A stretch of DNA of 45,214 nt, taken from assembly GCA_031263725.1 (NCBI GenBank), contig JAISFF010000048.1, forward strand, positions 1 through 45,214, read 5' to 3'. Every line of letters begins with the position of its first letter. Within the stretch, counting starts at the first letter, position 1. Under the pieces are notes generated by a model. That model saw only the letters and a program-made list of their open reading frames with translations, was not told the origin of the DNA and did not search any database. Of this stretch, positions 16,586 through 28,467 are shown one piece after another. The position numbers were made by a program, and so were the translations under genes. Source of the DNA: Lysobacteraceae bacterium (GTDB lineage Bacteria > Pseudomonadota > Gammaproteobacteria > Xanthomonadales > Xanthomonadaceae).

Positions 16586-18678
16586 CGCCCCGGCCCCTGC
16601 GGTTCGCGGCTCATCATGGCGGGCATCGCGGTCGATGGCGCGGGCTGCGGCACGGGAGGTGCGCCGCCATCGGCGGCGGCCTGCATCGAGGCTGCATCCG
16701 CAACCCGAGTGGCGGTCTGCGCCGGATTGCCGGGAGCGCAGTTCTCCGCTCCTTCCGCGCATTGCATCGGCGAATCCTGGCTTTCCTCGTCGCTATCCAG
16801 GACGCTCTCGTCGCCCTCCAGCGGTTCCAGTCCCGCGGGCATCCTGCCCAGCAGGTACGCATCGAAGATCTGGCGCGCGATCGGGGCGGCCGCGCTGCCG
16901 CCATAGCCGCCACCCTCGACCGCGATCGCCACGGCGATGGCCGGATTCCCGGCGGGCGCGTAACCGATGAACAGCGCGCGATGACGCAGATGCAGCGGCA
17001 GCGAACGCGGATTCAACGCCGCCGCGCCACGCCGGCTGATCACCTGCGCGGTGCCGGTCTTGCCAGCGATCAGGTAGGGCGCGCCGATACCCATGCGTCG
17101 CGCGGTACCGCCGGAACCATGCACCGTCGCGATCATGCCTTCCCGCACCACCTGCAGATGATCCGTCCGGTTGCTGATGACGCGCGCCGCCGGCTGCGCC
17201 AGCGGAACCCACGGGCCATCGAAACGATCGCGCCGCGCCCGCGCCAGGTGCGGACCATGCAATCGTCCATTGTTCGCCAACGCCGCCACGCCCTGCCCCA
17301 ATTGCAGCGGCGTCACCTTCCAGTCGCCCTGGCCGATGCTCATGTTGACCGTATCGCCCGGATACCAGCGCTCCTTGCGGTTCGTCATCTTCCATTCCGG
17401 GGATGGCAGGATGCCGGCGTTCTCGCCGACCAGATCGATGCCGACGGGGTGGCCGAATCCGTAACGGCCGAGGTACTCATCGACGCGGGCGATGCCCATG
17501 TCCAGGCCCAACTGGTAGTAATAAGTGTTGACCGAGGCATAGATGGATTTGCGCGCGTCGGTCCAGCCATGGCCGCCGCGATGCGAATCGCCCCAGCCGC
17601 GGTTTTGTCCCGGCAGGTAGAACATGCCGGTGGACAGGGTGCGATCCTCGGGACGGCGCACGCCGCTGTCCAGTCCGGCCAGCGCCATGAACGGCTTGAT
17701 GGTCGATCCCGGCGCAACGCCGCCGAGCACGATGCGGTTGTACTGCGGCCGCGAAGGATTGTTGTTGAGCTCGTCGAACTCCCGCTGCGAAATGCCGTTG
17801 ACGAACAGATTGGGATCGAAGCTGGGCAGGCTGACCATCGCCAGGATTTCGCCGGTGCGCGGATCGATCGCGATCGCCGAACCCTCGTAGCCGCCGAACG
17901 CCGCCACCATCGCGCGCTGCAGATCCACATCGATGCTCAGCTGCAGGTCCGCGCCCGGCCGCGCCGGGACCCGGCCCAGCGTGCGCAACGCCCTGCCCTC
18001 GACATTGATCTCGATCCGCTCGTAGCCGACCTTGCCACGCAGGGTTTCTTCATAGGAACGCTCGACGCCGGTCTTGCCGATATGCGTCAACGCCGCGCTG
18101 CCCTCGCCCAGACTGGCCAGATCCTTCTCGTCGATCCGGCCGACATAGCCGACGATATGCGCCAGCAGATCGCCATAGGGATAGCGCCGGGTCAGATAGG
18201 GTTTGAGTTCGGCACCGGGAAACCGCCAGCGGTTGACCGCGAACCGCGCCATCTCCTCGTCGTTCATCCGCAGCTTCAGCGGCACGGGGCGGAACCCGCT
18301 GGTGGCCTTGACCTCGTTGCGGAAGCGCTCGATCTCATCGGGCGACAGCGAGATCAGCTCGCTCAGCTCGGCCAGGGTCGCACCCATGTCCTTGACCTTG
18401 TCCGGCGTGATCTCCAGCCGGAACGCCGGCACGTTCTCGGCCAACAGCCGGCCCTTGCGGTCGTAGATCATGCCGCGCGCCGGCACGACCGGATTGGGCT
18501 TGATCCGGTTCGCATCGGAGCGCGTCGCATAGGCGGCGTGATCCAGCACCTGCAACTTGAAATACCAGCCGGCCAGACACAGCACCGCCAGGGTCACGCA
18601 GATGAATCCCAGCACAGCGCGGCGGCGGAACTGCTCCGCCTCGGCGTAGGAATTCTTCGACGGCCGACCCGAGTACAT
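16582..18678 (-). CDS. mrdA: penicillin-binding protein 2 (elongasome transpeptidase)
   Basis: PBP2 cross-links peptidoglycan during lateral wall growth. The 698-residue protein has a cytoplasmic N-terminus and single membrane helix (about 21-40), the dimerisation/pedestal region (RGMIYDRKGRLLAENVPAFRLEI), and a transpeptidase domain with active-site Ser325 in GSTIKPF (SxxK, Lys328), SVN at 382-384 and KTG at 540-542. It is longer than E. coli PBP2 (633) because of a roughly 80-residue low-complexity tail after the domain, rich in Ala, Pro, Glu, Asp and with two Cys. It lies three bases after mreD and overlaps rodA. Confidence 0.96.
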   Translation of the reverse strand: MYSGRPSKNSYAEAEQFRRRAVLGFICVTLAVLCLAGWYFKLQVLDHAAYATRSDANRIKPNPVVPARGMIYDRKGRLLAENVPAFRLEITPDKVKDMGATLAELSELISLSPDEIERFRNEVKATSGFRPVPLKLRMNDEEMARFAVNRWRFPGAELKPYLTRRYPYGDLLAHIVGYVGRIDEKDLASLGEGSAALTHIGKTGVERSYEETLRGKVGYERIEINVEGRALRTLGRVPARPGADLQLSIDVDLQRAMVAAFGGYEGSAIAIDPRTGEILAMVSLPSFDPNLFVNGISQREFDELNNNPSRPQYNRIVLGGVAPGSTIKPFMALAGLDSGVRRPEDRTLSTGMFYLPGQNRGWGDSHRGGHGWTDARKSIYASVNTYYYQLGLDMGIARVDEYLGRYGFGHPVGIDLVGENAGILPSPEWKMTNRKERWYPGDTVNMSIGQGDWKVTPLQLGQGVAALANNGRLHGPHLARARRDRFDGPWVPLAQPAARVISNRTDHLQVVREGMIATVHGSGGTARRMGIGAPYLIAGKTGTAQVISRRGAAALNPRSLPLHLRHRALFIGYAPAGNPAIAVAIAVEGGGYGGSAAAPIARQIFDAYLLGRMPAGLEPLEGDESVLDSDEESQDSPMQCAEGAENCAPGNPAQTATRVADAASMQAAADGGAPPVPQPAPSTAMPAMMSREPQGPGR

Positions 18679-18681
18679 GGC

Positions 18682-19167
18682 TTATTCCCCGCGCCGTCCG
18701 AGCCGCAGTCCATCCAGCAGCAGGAACAGGGGCGTCCACAACAACATGCCGATCAACGGCGCCCACCAATAGCTCCAGGGCAGGATCGGCTTGCCGATCG
18801 CCAGCGCCAGCGCGGTGGCGACGATGCGGTCGTTGAACAGCAGGCCACCGATCGCCAGCGCCTGCTGCCACAGCGGGAAGAAGCGCAATCTGGCGCGGAA
18901 CCGCCGCAGGATGAAGGTCATGATGACCAGCCGCAGCGCCTGTTCGCCCAGCAGCCCGCCGAACATCAAGTCCGCGATCAGCCCCAGGACGAAGGCGAAC
19001 CCCAGATCGACCCGCTGCGGCGTTTCCAGCGTCCAGTAGGCCAGTACCAGCGCCAGCCAGTACGGCCGGAACGGCTTGAGCAGCTCGGGCAGCGGCAGCA
19101 GCCCGAACAGCAGCGCGATGATGATGCTGGCGGGAAAGATCCAGCGGCCCTGGCGCGCGAGGTTCAT
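18682..19167 (-). CDS. mreD: rod-shape-determining membrane protein MreD
   Basis: Inner-membrane component of the elongasome that pairs with MreC. The 161-residue protein is mostly hydrophobic with five to six predicted helices and has the family's LPLPELLKPFRPYWLALVLAYWTLETPQRVDLGFAFVLGLIADLMFGGLLGEQALRLVI. Its ATG overlaps the mreC stop by four bases and it ends three bases before mrdA. Position in the mreBCD-mrdA-rodA order makes the call secure. Confidence 0.93.
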   Translation of the reverse strand: MNLARQGRWIFPASIIIALLFGLLPLPELLKPFRPYWLALVLAYWTLETPQRVDLGFAFVLGLIADLMFGGLLGEQALRLVIMTFILRRFRARLRFFPLWQQALAIGGLLFNDRIVATALALAIGKPILPWSYWWAPLIGMLLWTPLFLLLDGLRLGRRGE

Positions 19168-20138
19168 CGGCCGTCTCCCCGCGGCGCGGCCGGCGCATCG
19201 GCCGGCGGCACGGACGCATCCGTGGCGGCATGGGCGGAACGGCAGGCCGCCGGGACTGGAGCATCGTCCTCATCGGGCGCGGCCACCGCGGGTGATGGAA
19301 TCGCATCCTCGGCGCGCAGCAGCAGGACATCCCGGCCCCGGTCCAGGTGCGCCGCCGGAGCCAGGTCGCCGACCAGGAAGGCCTGGCTGTCGTCGGGCCG
19401 AAGCTCGGTGACCGTCGCCACCGGGAAACCCGGCGGGAAGCCCCCGCCCAACCCGGAAGTGATCAGACTGTCGCCGACCCGGACATCCGTGTTCATCGGC
19501 ACATCGCGCAATTCCAGGCTGCTGCCGTTGCCGTAGACAATCAGCCGGACGCCGTTGCGGGCGACGGTTACGGGTACCGCATGATCCGGATCGGTCAGCA
19601 GCAGCACCGTCGAATACATCGGCGTCACCGAAATGACTTGCCCCATCAGACCGCCCGCATCGACCACCGGCTGCCCGACGCGGACATCGTCGCGCTTGCC
19701 GGCATCCAGGATCAGCCGCTGCCGGGATGGCGCCAGATCGATATCGAGGATATGCACCAGCTGTACGTCCATGCCGGAGCGCTCGCCGACGCCCAGCAGC
19801 TCGCGCAATTGCGCGTTGTCGAGCGCTGCCGTATGCAGACGGATCAGGCGGGCGTTGGCGATCAGCAGTTCGTTGCGCAGATCGCGGTTCTCGCGCAGCA
19901 ACTGGCTGCGCGAAGCCAACCCTTCCTGCATCCGCATGGCCAGCCGCCCCGGCAGCGCCGCTATCGCCCAGACCGGTTCGGCCAGCCGTTCGGCCTGGGC
20001 GCGGAATCGCGGCAGCCCGCCCGCCTGCGTGTCGAGCACGATCAGGATCACCGAGAGCGCCAGATAGCCGAGCAACCGCAGCGTGTTGGCGGTTTCACCA
20101 GGGCGTGCGGCGACAGGGGAACCGGTGAAGGACGGCAC
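19164..20138 (-). CDS. mreC: rod-shape-determining protein MreC
   Basis: Bitopic periplasmic scaffold of the elongasome that contacts PBP2. In 324 residues: a short cytoplasmic tail, one membrane helix (LLGYLALSVILIVLDTQAG), a coiled coil (SQLLRENRDLRNELLIANARLIRLHTAALDNAQLRELLG), then the double beta-barrel with RLILDAGKRDDVRVGQPVVDAGGLMGQVISVTPMYSTVLLLTDPDHAVPV and DSLITSGLGGGFPPGFPVATVTEL, the family fingerprint. As in mrdA here, a disordered Ala/Pro/Asp-rich tail (about residues 285-324, one Cys) follows the folded part. mreB ends 168 bp upstream on the same strand, so mreC may be read through from mreB or have its own promoter in that gap. Confidence 0.95.
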   Translation of the reverse strand: MPSFTGSPVAARPGETANTLRLLGYLALSVILIVLDTQAGGLPRFRAQAERLAEPVWAIAALPGRLAMRMQEGLASRSQLLRENRDLRNELLIANARLIRLHTAALDNAQLRELLGVGERSGMDVQLVHILDIDLAPSRQRLILDAGKRDDVRVGQPVVDAGGLMGQVISVTPMYSTVLLLTDPDHAVPVTVARNGVRLIVYGNGSSLELRDVPMNTDVRVGDSLITSGLGGGFPPGFPVATVTELRPDDSQAFLVGDLAPAAHLDRGRDVLLLRAEDAIPSPAVAAPDEDDAPVPAACRSAHAATDASVPPADAPAAPRGDGR

Positions 20139-20306
20139 GGGACTAGGCGAGACTGGGGAAAAAAGGAAACGGCGGGCATGGCCGCCGGGACGATGGAATC
20201 AATATGGATTCGGGACTTGCCCGGTCCCGGTGAAACCGCCGCCGGGCCATTGTCCGCAGTGGCGAGTCCGCCACCGCAAACCCCTGCGAATGCCCCGATA
20301 CCAGCC

Positions 20307-21674
<1,368 letters not shown>

Positions 21675-22607
21675 ATGTCCACTTTGATCTGTGGCTCCAT
21701 CGCGTACGACACCATCATGGTCTTCCCGGACCAGTTCAAAAACCACATCCTGCCGGACAAGGTGCACATCCTGAATGTCTCGTTCCTGGTGCCGGAAATG
21801 CGCCGCGAGTTCGGCGGCTGCGCCGGAAACATCGCCTACAACCTCAAGCTGTTGGGTGGCGACCCGGTGCCGATGGCCGCCGTTGGCCAGGATTTCGGCC
21901 CATATCGCGCGCATTTCGAGGAAATGCGCATTCCTCTGGAGCAAGTGCGGGTGATCGGAAACCTGTTCACGCCGCAGGCCTTCATCACCACCGATCACGA
22001 CAACAACCAGATCACCGCCTTCCATCCCGGCGCGATGATGCAGAGCCACCAGAACCACGTCCGCGACGTGACCGGGATCGATTTCGGCATCGTCAGCCCG
22101 GATGGACGCGACGGCATGCTGCAAAACGCGCGTGAATTCGCCGAGGCCGGAATCCCGTTCATCTTCGACCCCGGCCAGGGACTGCCGCTGTTCAACGGGC
22201 AGGAACTTCGCGATTTCGTGGAGCAGGCTGACTACGTCATCGTCAACGACTACGAATCCAATCTGCTGCAGGAGCGGGCCGAGTGGAACGCGAACGACAT
22301 CCTGCAACGGGTCAAGGCCTACATCGTCACCCGTGGCCCGGAAGGTTCGCGCGTGCATACCGCAGGGGCGGCCTACGACATTCCCCCCGCCCGCGAGGAG
22401 CGCGTGGTCGATCCAACCGGCTGCGGCGATGCATTCCGGGCCGGACTGATCTACGGCATCACCAAGGGTTACGACTGGGAAACCATCGGCCGCATCGGCA
22501 ATCTGATGGGTGCGCTGAAAGTCGAGCACCCCGGCACCCAGAACCAGCGTTTCGATTTCGCCAGGTTCAGCGCCAGTTTCCGCGACCAGTTCGGTTACGA
22601 CCTCTAG
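21675..22607 (+). CDS. PfkB-family carbohydrate/nucleoside kinase (adenosine-kinase-like)
   Basis: Ribokinase-superfamily enzyme of 310 residues. It starts STLICGSIAYDTIMVFPDQF, has the substrate-binding REFGGCAGNIAYNLKLLGGDP (glycine pair), FITTDHDNNQITAFHPGAM, and the catalytic and ATP-site motif DPTGCGDAFRAG with base Asp252 close to the C-terminus. This subgroup is usually annotated adenosine or sugar kinase; the true substrate cannot be told here. The ATG at 21675 follows ACAGGAAACGGC, a good ribosome site, unlike the upstream in-frame codon at 21600. It stands alone, divergent from mreB and convergent with a broken gene. Confidence 0.88.
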   Translation: MSTLICGSIAYDTIMVFPDQFKNHILPDKVHILNVSFLVPEMRREFGGCAGNIAYNLKLLGGDPVPMAAVGQDFGPYRAHFEEMRIPLEQVRVIGNLFTPQAFITTDHDNNQITAFHPGAMMQSHQNHVRDVTGIDFGIVSPDGRDGMLQNAREFAEAGIPFIFDPGQGLPLFNGQELRDFVEQADYVIVNDYESNLLQERAEWNANDILQRVKAYIVTRGPEGSRVHTAGAAYDIPPAREERVVDPTGCGDAFRAGLIYGITKGYDWETIGRIGNLMGALKVEHPGTQNQRFDFARFSASFRDQFGYDL

Positions 22608-22631
22608 ATCGGATGCGATCCCGGCGCGGGG

Positions 22632-23290
22632 TCAATCCCAGCCCGGCATATAGGTCGGTACCAGTCCGGCGACATCGAACACCAGCGTGCGCGAGCCGCC
22701 GCCACTGACCGGGAACCGGATGGTCATCACCCTGGCGCGCCGCGCCATCCGCCACAAAGCCTTGTCATCATTGATGAACAGGGCGATGGCCTCGTCGGTA
22801 TCCGGCCTCCAGGCATCCATCGCCCGCGCCGGGCCGTCGTCGAAGCCGACCTGTACCTTGCAGCCGCGCGGACAGCGGAAGTCCCCGGCCTGCAGGAGCA
22901 GATAGACGCTGCGCTTCCACTCGGGATGATCGCGAAACACCCGTTGCACCGGCCTGGCGCCGCTGCCGTCGACATCGACCGGCTCCCGGCCATGGATCGC
23001 CGCCGAATACTGGGTGCCCTTCCCGTCCGGCACCTGCGCGTAATCCCACAAGGCTTCCAGCCGGCGCTGCTCGCGCGCGACCTCGCCCTTGGCCCGCACC
23101 TCGGCGTAGCCGGCATGTCGGGATACTGCGACAGCAGCGCGGCTCCGTGCACCATCGCCATTTCCCAGCGCCCGGCCTGGATTGCGTTGTCGTATTCGTG
23201 GCGCAATGGTCCGCCGCCCGCTCGCGGGCCTGGGCCACGTATTCCCGCTATGTCTTGGAGCGCTCCTGTTTATGGGTCGCGCTACTGCGG
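22632..23290 (-). pseudogene. frameshifted gene of unknown function
   Basis: The last 150 codons form a clean frame (REQRRLEALWDYAQVPDGKGTQYSAAIHGREPVDVDGSGARPV...PEWKRSVYLLLQAGDFRCPRGCKVQVGFDDGPARAMDAWRPDTDEAIALFINDDKALWRMARRARVMTIRFPV), but going upstream the protein continues in two other frames: HEYDNAIQAGRWEMAMVHGAALLSQYPDMP joins near 23110, and EYVAQARERAAD joins near 23203; above that an in-frame TAG (23248-23250) blocks the frame. Each shift is consistent with loss of one base. I do not recognise the family; similar unnamed proteins with a VGFDDG...FINDDKALWR region are my impression only. The original start has been lost. Confidence 0.7.
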
Positions 23291-23509
23291 TCGATCCGGC
23301 GATATATTGCATGTCGGCGGGGCGGGTGTTGATGCGCTTGGCACCTGCCAAAGTACTTCATGCCAGTGCGTTACAGAGCAAGGAACGCCATACCGTATCG
23401 ATGAAACGATATGTCTTTATCTTGCGCGTCACGGTGCGCTGCTCAAGATGGCGGGCATTTGGCGTCTGGTTCCGCTACTGCCGCAAGTTCGGAGGGGACG
23501 GGGAGCGCT

Positions 23510-23523
23510 GGGGGGGGGGGGGG
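23510..23523. repeat. 14-G homopolymer
   Basis: An uninterrupted run of 14 G, far longer than expected even at this GC content. It lies in non-coding sequence 46 bp beyond the stop of the lipoprotein gene (so a poly-C on that strand, downstream of the gene). It marks the change from GC-rich to lower-GC sequence. It could be a slippage-prone tract or an assembly artefact. Confidence 0.9.
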
Positions 23524-23568
23524 TAAATTTTCTCGATGGAAAGAGGGGCGCCGCTTTATATTCATCCC

Positions 23569-24138
23569 TCAATTAATAACGTTGAGGTTGACGGAATCGA
23601 TGCATTCGAAATCTGGGTACCCTACATAGGCGGATACGCTTATCCCGGTTCCTCTATAGTAGTATCGTTTGTAATCGGATGGACCGAATGCACCCGGTGA
23701 AGGTCCTTGGGCTCCTGAAATCTGGATAAACCGTTCCAGTGGAAAGCATGGCGTCTTCGAGACAGCAAAAGAGATTTTGCCGACATTAGTGATTAACTCG
23801 GATGGCTTAGGAGTAAGCTGCAATTCCGATGTGCTTACATTTAACAAAATGTAACCATCGGCAAGAACTAGTTCTCCTTCTCTTTCTGTATCCAGATAAG
23901 AAATGCGCCCGTTTTCGAGATGGGCTGCATACCGGCGATAGAAGAATGCCGCGACTTGATCGAGTCCGGCTCGTCCCTGTTGGACGGGCAGGCTTAGCAG
24001 TTGTTCTAAACCAAGCTCGGGCCTCTCACTTGCGGGAGGCCGGGACTTGGTGGTTGTTCCGGCGCATCCACTTATGGCGAGTGCCATGACACCCCATGCG
24101 AACCAATGGGAACATAGAACGTCTGATGGGAGCAACAT
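23569..24138 (-). CDS. outer-membrane lipoprotein, candidate immunity partner of the adjacent XVIPCD protein
   Basis: A 189-residue lipoprotein: hydrophobic segment WFAWGVMALAISGC with lipobox Cys25 followed by Ala, predicting outer-membrane sorting and a periplasmic domain. The rest (LGLEQLLSLPVQQGRAGLDQVAAFFYRRYAAHLENGRISYLDTE..., then a beta-rich half with three Cys) matches no family I can name. I chose the ATG at 24138 because AAGGA precedes it by six bases; an in-frame ATG at 24159 has no ribosome site and spoils the signal peptide. The gene is divergent from, and about 60 bp from, the XVIPCD protein. Immunity proteins of X-T4SS effectors are typically small periplasmic lipoproteins encoded next to the effector, so that is the inferred role. 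Base composition is clearly lower in GC than the flanks. Confidence 0.75.
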   Translation of the reverse strand: MLLPSDVLCSHWFAWGVMALAISGCAGTTTKSRPPASERPELGLEQLLSLPVQQGRAGLDQVAAFFYRRYAAHLENGRISYLDTEREGELVLADGYILLNVSTSELQLTPKPSELITNVGKISFAVSKTPCFPLERFIQISGAQGPSPGAFGPSDYKRYYYRGTGISVSAYVGYPDFECIDSVNLNVIN

Positions 24139-24199
24139 TGCGTATCCTTGTATCGACATGATAGGTTCACTGTAAGATTAGTATAGGAGCAGATAGGTC

Positions 24200-25375
24200 A
24201 TGTCAAGCGGAGCAGAACGGCAAAGAATACGGGAATCACTGTTACAGAATGAGCAGTTTATCGATATGCCTTCGAGCTTGCGGGAAGTCATCCTGCACTC
24301 TCCCACGGCCAGTCATCAGTTCGAGACGTTCTTTTCCAAGGGCGGTATCATTGATCCTCGTCTGGATGAAGAGTTAGCTCATTACTCTGGTACTGAACCA
24401 CCGGAAATCGTTGTCAACAAGTTCAAATATGAACAGACAATGCTCCCTCACCGTGATGACATGCGCAGGAGCCTGTTCTCGATCATGGCGCATGAAATTG
24501 GTCATGACGCCATCAACTATGGAGCGCACCCATTCCGTGGCAGTACCGAGGAAGAATATGTTTCCTATCGTGCTGAACATGAGGCACTGGCGATCCATAA
24601 TGCATTCGTCATCTTCAAGGAATTGAAGGGGGCGATGCCGGATTTCAAACCGGACTGGAATTCGGTGGGATACTTGCAGGGAATTGAACTGGCCGGACTT
24701 TACCGGGAATGGGAAACGACTCGGGATGATCGATCCGTCATCGATGCCATTGCCGGAAAGGTCGCTGACACGCCTTATTCGAGGGCCGGTATGCAGGATA
24801 TTGACGGTGATGGGCATCTGACCCAGCGCGACCAGTACCTGCGTGATTTTCGTGAAGATCAGGCGCGCAAGCAGCGATGGAACGAGATCAAGCGGCAGGA
24901 GGGTGAGCCGGTGGAAAATCCATCTACGAGCGAATCGCAGGTTAGCCAACGCTTGACTCCGGCTCAATCCGACCACTCCGACCACGATCAGTACCGGGCG
25001 ATATTAAACAGGGTTCAAGCCTTGAATAGTGAACGAGGATCCCCTTGGGGCGAAGCTGCCTGCCAGCGAGTCACTGCGTGTCTACTGGTGGCGGTGAAAG
25101 GCGATCCGATGATTAAGCGGATCGATGATATTCAATTGAGCCAGGAGACGGCAAAAGCTCCGGCGGAGAAGTGGATCGCCGTCTTTTATAGGCCCTATGG
25201 CGATCAGGAGCCTTCCTTCCGTGTTTATGTGGATACACAGGAGGCGTTGAATACCCCGATCGAGAAAGCTTACGAACGCTTGCAGGCACAGGAACTGGAA
25301 CGGGCGCGACAACAGACGCTTGAACACCAACAGCAAGAGCAAAATCCCGTGCACAAGGGGCCTGCATTGTCATAG
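24200..25375 (+). CDS. candidate X-T4SS effector: HEIGH metallopeptidase-like domain plus XVIPCD
   Basis: A 391-residue protein without signal peptide. Residues 1-190 contain MAHEIGHDAINY (His98-Glu99-x-x-His102, a zinc-peptidase motif), with acidic EEEYVSYRAEHE at 117-128 that could give the third metal ligand. Residues 200-211 (DIDGDGHLTQRD) match an EF-hand/dockerin-type calcium loop. From about 258 the sequence follows the XVIPCD secretion domain of Xanthomonadales T4SS effectors: SDHDQYRAILNRVQALNSERG, the small-residue helix around 285-300, IKRIDDIQLS, VYVDTQEALNTPIEKAYERL, and a Gln-rich end (EHQQQEQN). Start: TAGGAG-N11-ATG. I infer delivery into rival bacteria with attack on an envelope target, since the likely antidote is a periplasmic lipoprotein. 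The metallopeptidase activity is motif-based only; the VirB/VirD4 machine is not in this window. Confidence 0.8.
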   Translation: MSSGAERQRIRESLLQNEQFIDMPSSLREVILHSPTASHQFETFFSKGGIIDPRLDEELAHYSGTEPPEIVVNKFKYEQTMLPHRDDMRRSLFSIMAHEIGHDAINYGAHPFRGSTEEEYVSYRAEHEALAIHNAFVIFKELKGAMPDFKPDWNSVGYLQGIELAGLYREWETTRDDRSVIDAIAGKVADTPYSRAGMQDIDGDGHLTQRDQYLRDFREDQARKQRWNEIKRQEGEPVENPSTSESQVSQRLTPAQSDHSDHDQYRAILNRVQALNSERGSPWGEAACQRVTACLLVAVKGDPMIKRIDDIQLSQETAKAPAEKWIAVFYRPYGDQEPSFRVYVDTQEALNTPIEKAYERLQAQELERARQQTLEHQQQEQNPVHKGPALS

Positions 25376-25529
25376 GGTTGACAGGAATCAGGGGGTACTA
25401 TGATTTTTTTGTCTTTACCTGACGCGGAATAGCGGAACTTTCGAGCGTGTATTTTCATATTGTCGATAGCGCAAAAAGCCGACGCCGGGCGAGCGCGGGT
25501 AATGGCCGTGGCGCCGCCGCGCGGATTCT

Positions 25530-26010
25530 ATCCTGGCTCGGCCTTGTTCGTCGTGGTCCTGCTGGGCGTGGTGACGCGGCTGTGCGGTTTCTCGATCCTG
25601 AAACTGTTGCGCTACATCCGCCAGAAGCGGTTGCTGGTGCTGGGCACTTCCTTCCTCGGAACCGGCCATGCCGGACCTGATGGAGAAGATGAAAAAAGCC
25701 GGTTGCCAGAAGTCCGTGGTCGGCCTGGCGGTGCCCACCGGCTATTTCGTTCAACCTGGACGGCACCAGCCTGTACATGGCGCTGGCGGTGCTGTTTCGT
25801 CCAGGCGACCAATACCGACCTGTCGCAGCAGCAGCTCGGCCTGCTGGTGATCGCGATGACAGCTCCAAGGACGCTGCCGGCGTCACCGGCGTCGGCTTTG
25901 TCACGCTGGCGGCCACCCCGCAGGCGTCGCCGACGCTGCCGGTCGCGGCGATGGCGCGACCCGCCCGGTCTGACGCGCTTCCGATGGCCCGGCCGCCAGC
26001 CGCTCCGGCA
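25530..26010 (+). pseudogene. dctA: decayed C-terminal fragment of dctA (C4-dicarboxylate symporter)
   Basis: Read across frames, this stretch spells the C-terminal third of the DctA proton/C4-dicarboxylate symporter: [126 protein letters not shown]. At least four single-base shifts separate these pieces (near 25648, 25745, 25798 and 25862), and the N-terminal two thirds and the last 50 or so residues are missing. The fragment abuts the lower-GC effector module on the left and maeB on the right. A dicarboxylate importer next to malic enzyme would have been a sensible pair. Confidence 0.85.
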
Positions 26011-26076
26011 GCGGCCAGCGGAGTGCCGGCCAATCCCTTAGAATCTGATACCCGCCCAAGAAATAGTCCACTGTCC

Positions 26077-28389
<2,313 letters not shown>

Positions 28390-28413
28390 TCGGCGGCACG
28401 GCCGTATCCGCGG

Positions 28414-28441
28414 ACGGGATGGCCTTCCGGCCGTCCCGTTT
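28414..28441 (+). terminator. hairpin between convergent maeB and LysR gene
   Basis: An 11-bp stem (28414-28424 with 28429-28439, one G-T pair) closes a TTCC loop and is followed by TTT. It starts 25 bp after the maeB stop and probably ends that transcript; the short T-run makes it moderate. Confidence 0.55.
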
Positions 28442-28467
28442 CCGTTCGCGGCGGGGCGGATCGTCCT

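Noticed and set aside
16762..19536. 924-aa plus-strand frame across mrdA-mreD-mreC
   Set aside because: Spans three genes of the opposite strand; Gln/Arg/His-rich noise.
22926..23576. 216-aa plus-strand frame over the broken gene
   Set aside because: It reads antisense to the coherent minus-strand protein and ends in the poly-G run.
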